From the NCBI RefSeq assembly GCF_020537505.1, contig NZ_JAJBMO010000006.1, positions 62,001 through 126,000 on the forward strand: DNA of 64,000 nucleotides, in the 5' to 3' direction. This DNA is from Blautia glucerasea (GTDB taxonomy: Bacteria; Bacillota; Clostridia; Lachnospirales; Lachnospiraceae). A program made the translations under genes and the position numbers. Shown here in pieces: positions 63,783 through 64,000 of this stretch (its first letter is position 1; every line of letters begins with the position of its first letter). The notes beneath the pieces are model-generated. The model was given only the letters and a program-made list of their open reading frames with translations, did not search any database and was not told the origin of the DNA.

Positions 63783-63811
63783 ATCATATCATAAGTATTC
63801 ATGAAAATCAA
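63783..63811 (-). promoter_or_regulatory. Promoter of the riboswitch-hflK-hflC transcript
   Basis: On the minus strand TTGATT and TATGAT are 17 nt apart. The predicted start (about 63776) coincides with the first base of riboswitch helix P1, which supports both calls. It lies just after the adenine deaminase stop codon. Confidence 0.75.
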
Positions 63812-63823
63812 GATGCTTTTTAC

Positions 63824-64000
63824 TTATAAAAACTTCCACGCTTCCACATCAAAAACACCTCTCGGTGTAATTCGGATCTGAGGAATAACCGGCAAAGCCA
63901 TAAAGGACAGCGTAATAAACGGATCATGACCGTCTTTTACACCCATTTCATGAGCTTTATGGATCATTCGCCCAAGAGTTTCATTGTCTTTCTCAAAACC
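63824..64000 (-). CDS. ade: Adenine deaminase, C-terminal fragment
   Basis: The last 58 codons of a gene entering from the right edge. The segment DPFITLSFMALPVIPQIRITPRGVFDV is the characteristic C-terminus of bacterial adenine deaminase, which converts adenine to hypoxanthine. The preceding LGRMIHKAHEMGVKDGHD also fits. The catalytic part lies outside the window. Bacterial Ade enzymes commonly use manganese or iron, which is notable next to a manganese-type riboswitch, though that riboswitch lies downstream of this gene. Confidence 0.85.
   Translation of the reverse strand, partial: GFEKDNETLGRMIHKAHEMGVKDGHDPFITLSFMALPVIPQIRITPRGVFDVEAWKFL

Noticed and set aside
1..64000. CRISPR array, tRNA, rRNA, phage or complete transposon
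   Set aside because: No regularly spaced repeats, cloverleaf, rRNA segment, integrase or transposase pattern was seen on either strand.

Overview
The window looks like chromosome from a spore-forming, Gram-positive Clostridia, most likely Lachnospiraceae (Blautia-like). This is inferred from gene content and order: spoIIP, gpr and a GerM-like lipoprotein point to sporulation. A recD2-comF pair, a lepA-hemW neighbourhood, DUF1292, strong AGGAGG ribosome sites and U-tailed terminators also fit. I saw no rRNA, tRNA, CRISPR array, prophage or complete insertion sequence. Between 1 and 48.5 kb almost everything is on the minus strand; the exceptions are a D-Ala-D-Ala carboxypeptidase, rpsT and a DUF1292 gene.

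Layout. 1-11.2 kb: a surface-polysaccharide cluster (rmlC, Wzm/Wzt ABC exporter, methyltransferase, an unrecognised protein, large tandem-domain GT2 glycosyltransferases), with dacF inserted in the opposite direction. 11.3-15.9 kb: two secreted wall enzymes with aromatic cell-wall-binding-type repeats (GH25 muramidase, L,D-transpeptidase). 15.9-20 kb: HPr, CdaR, CdaA (c-di-AMP synthesis) and two unrecognised membrane proteins. 20-33 kb: comF, recD2, mreB, uvrA (LexA-type box in its promoter), hemW, lepA, spoIIP, gpr. 33.5-41.3 kb: rpsT, holA, comEC, gerM-like, a two-component pair and a comEA-like lipoprotein. 41.5-43.8 kb: a small YdcZ-type transporter behind an unidentified structured leader, a DUF3169/XRE pair with twin operators, and DUF1292.

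43.9-50.1 kb is arginine biosynthesis: argC-argJ-argB-argD divergent from argG, with mirror-image promoters overlapped by ARG-box-like sites. 50.2-53 kb holds an AI-2E family permease and a long XRE-type regulator. 53.4-56.7 kb holds ilvB-ilvN behind a promoter followed almost at once by an intrinsic terminator, then an EamA transporter. 56.9-61.1 kb is a MarR-controlled heterodimeric ABC exporter with an elaborate nested palindrome at the promoter. 61.4-64 kb holds an acylphosphatase, hflC, hflK and the 3' end of an adenine deaminase.

The most striking signals are non-coding. (1) A yybP-ykoY type (Mn2+) riboswitch, with its own promoter and terminator, sits directly in front of hflK-hflC. 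(2) An unidentified multi-hairpin RNA leader lies in front of the YdcZ-type transporter. (3) A very short promoter-terminator leader precedes ilvB. (4) A roughly 148-bp element with perfect terminal inverted repeats lies between dacF and a glycosyltransferase gene. All start choices and functions come from reading sequence and known motifs; no database search was run.
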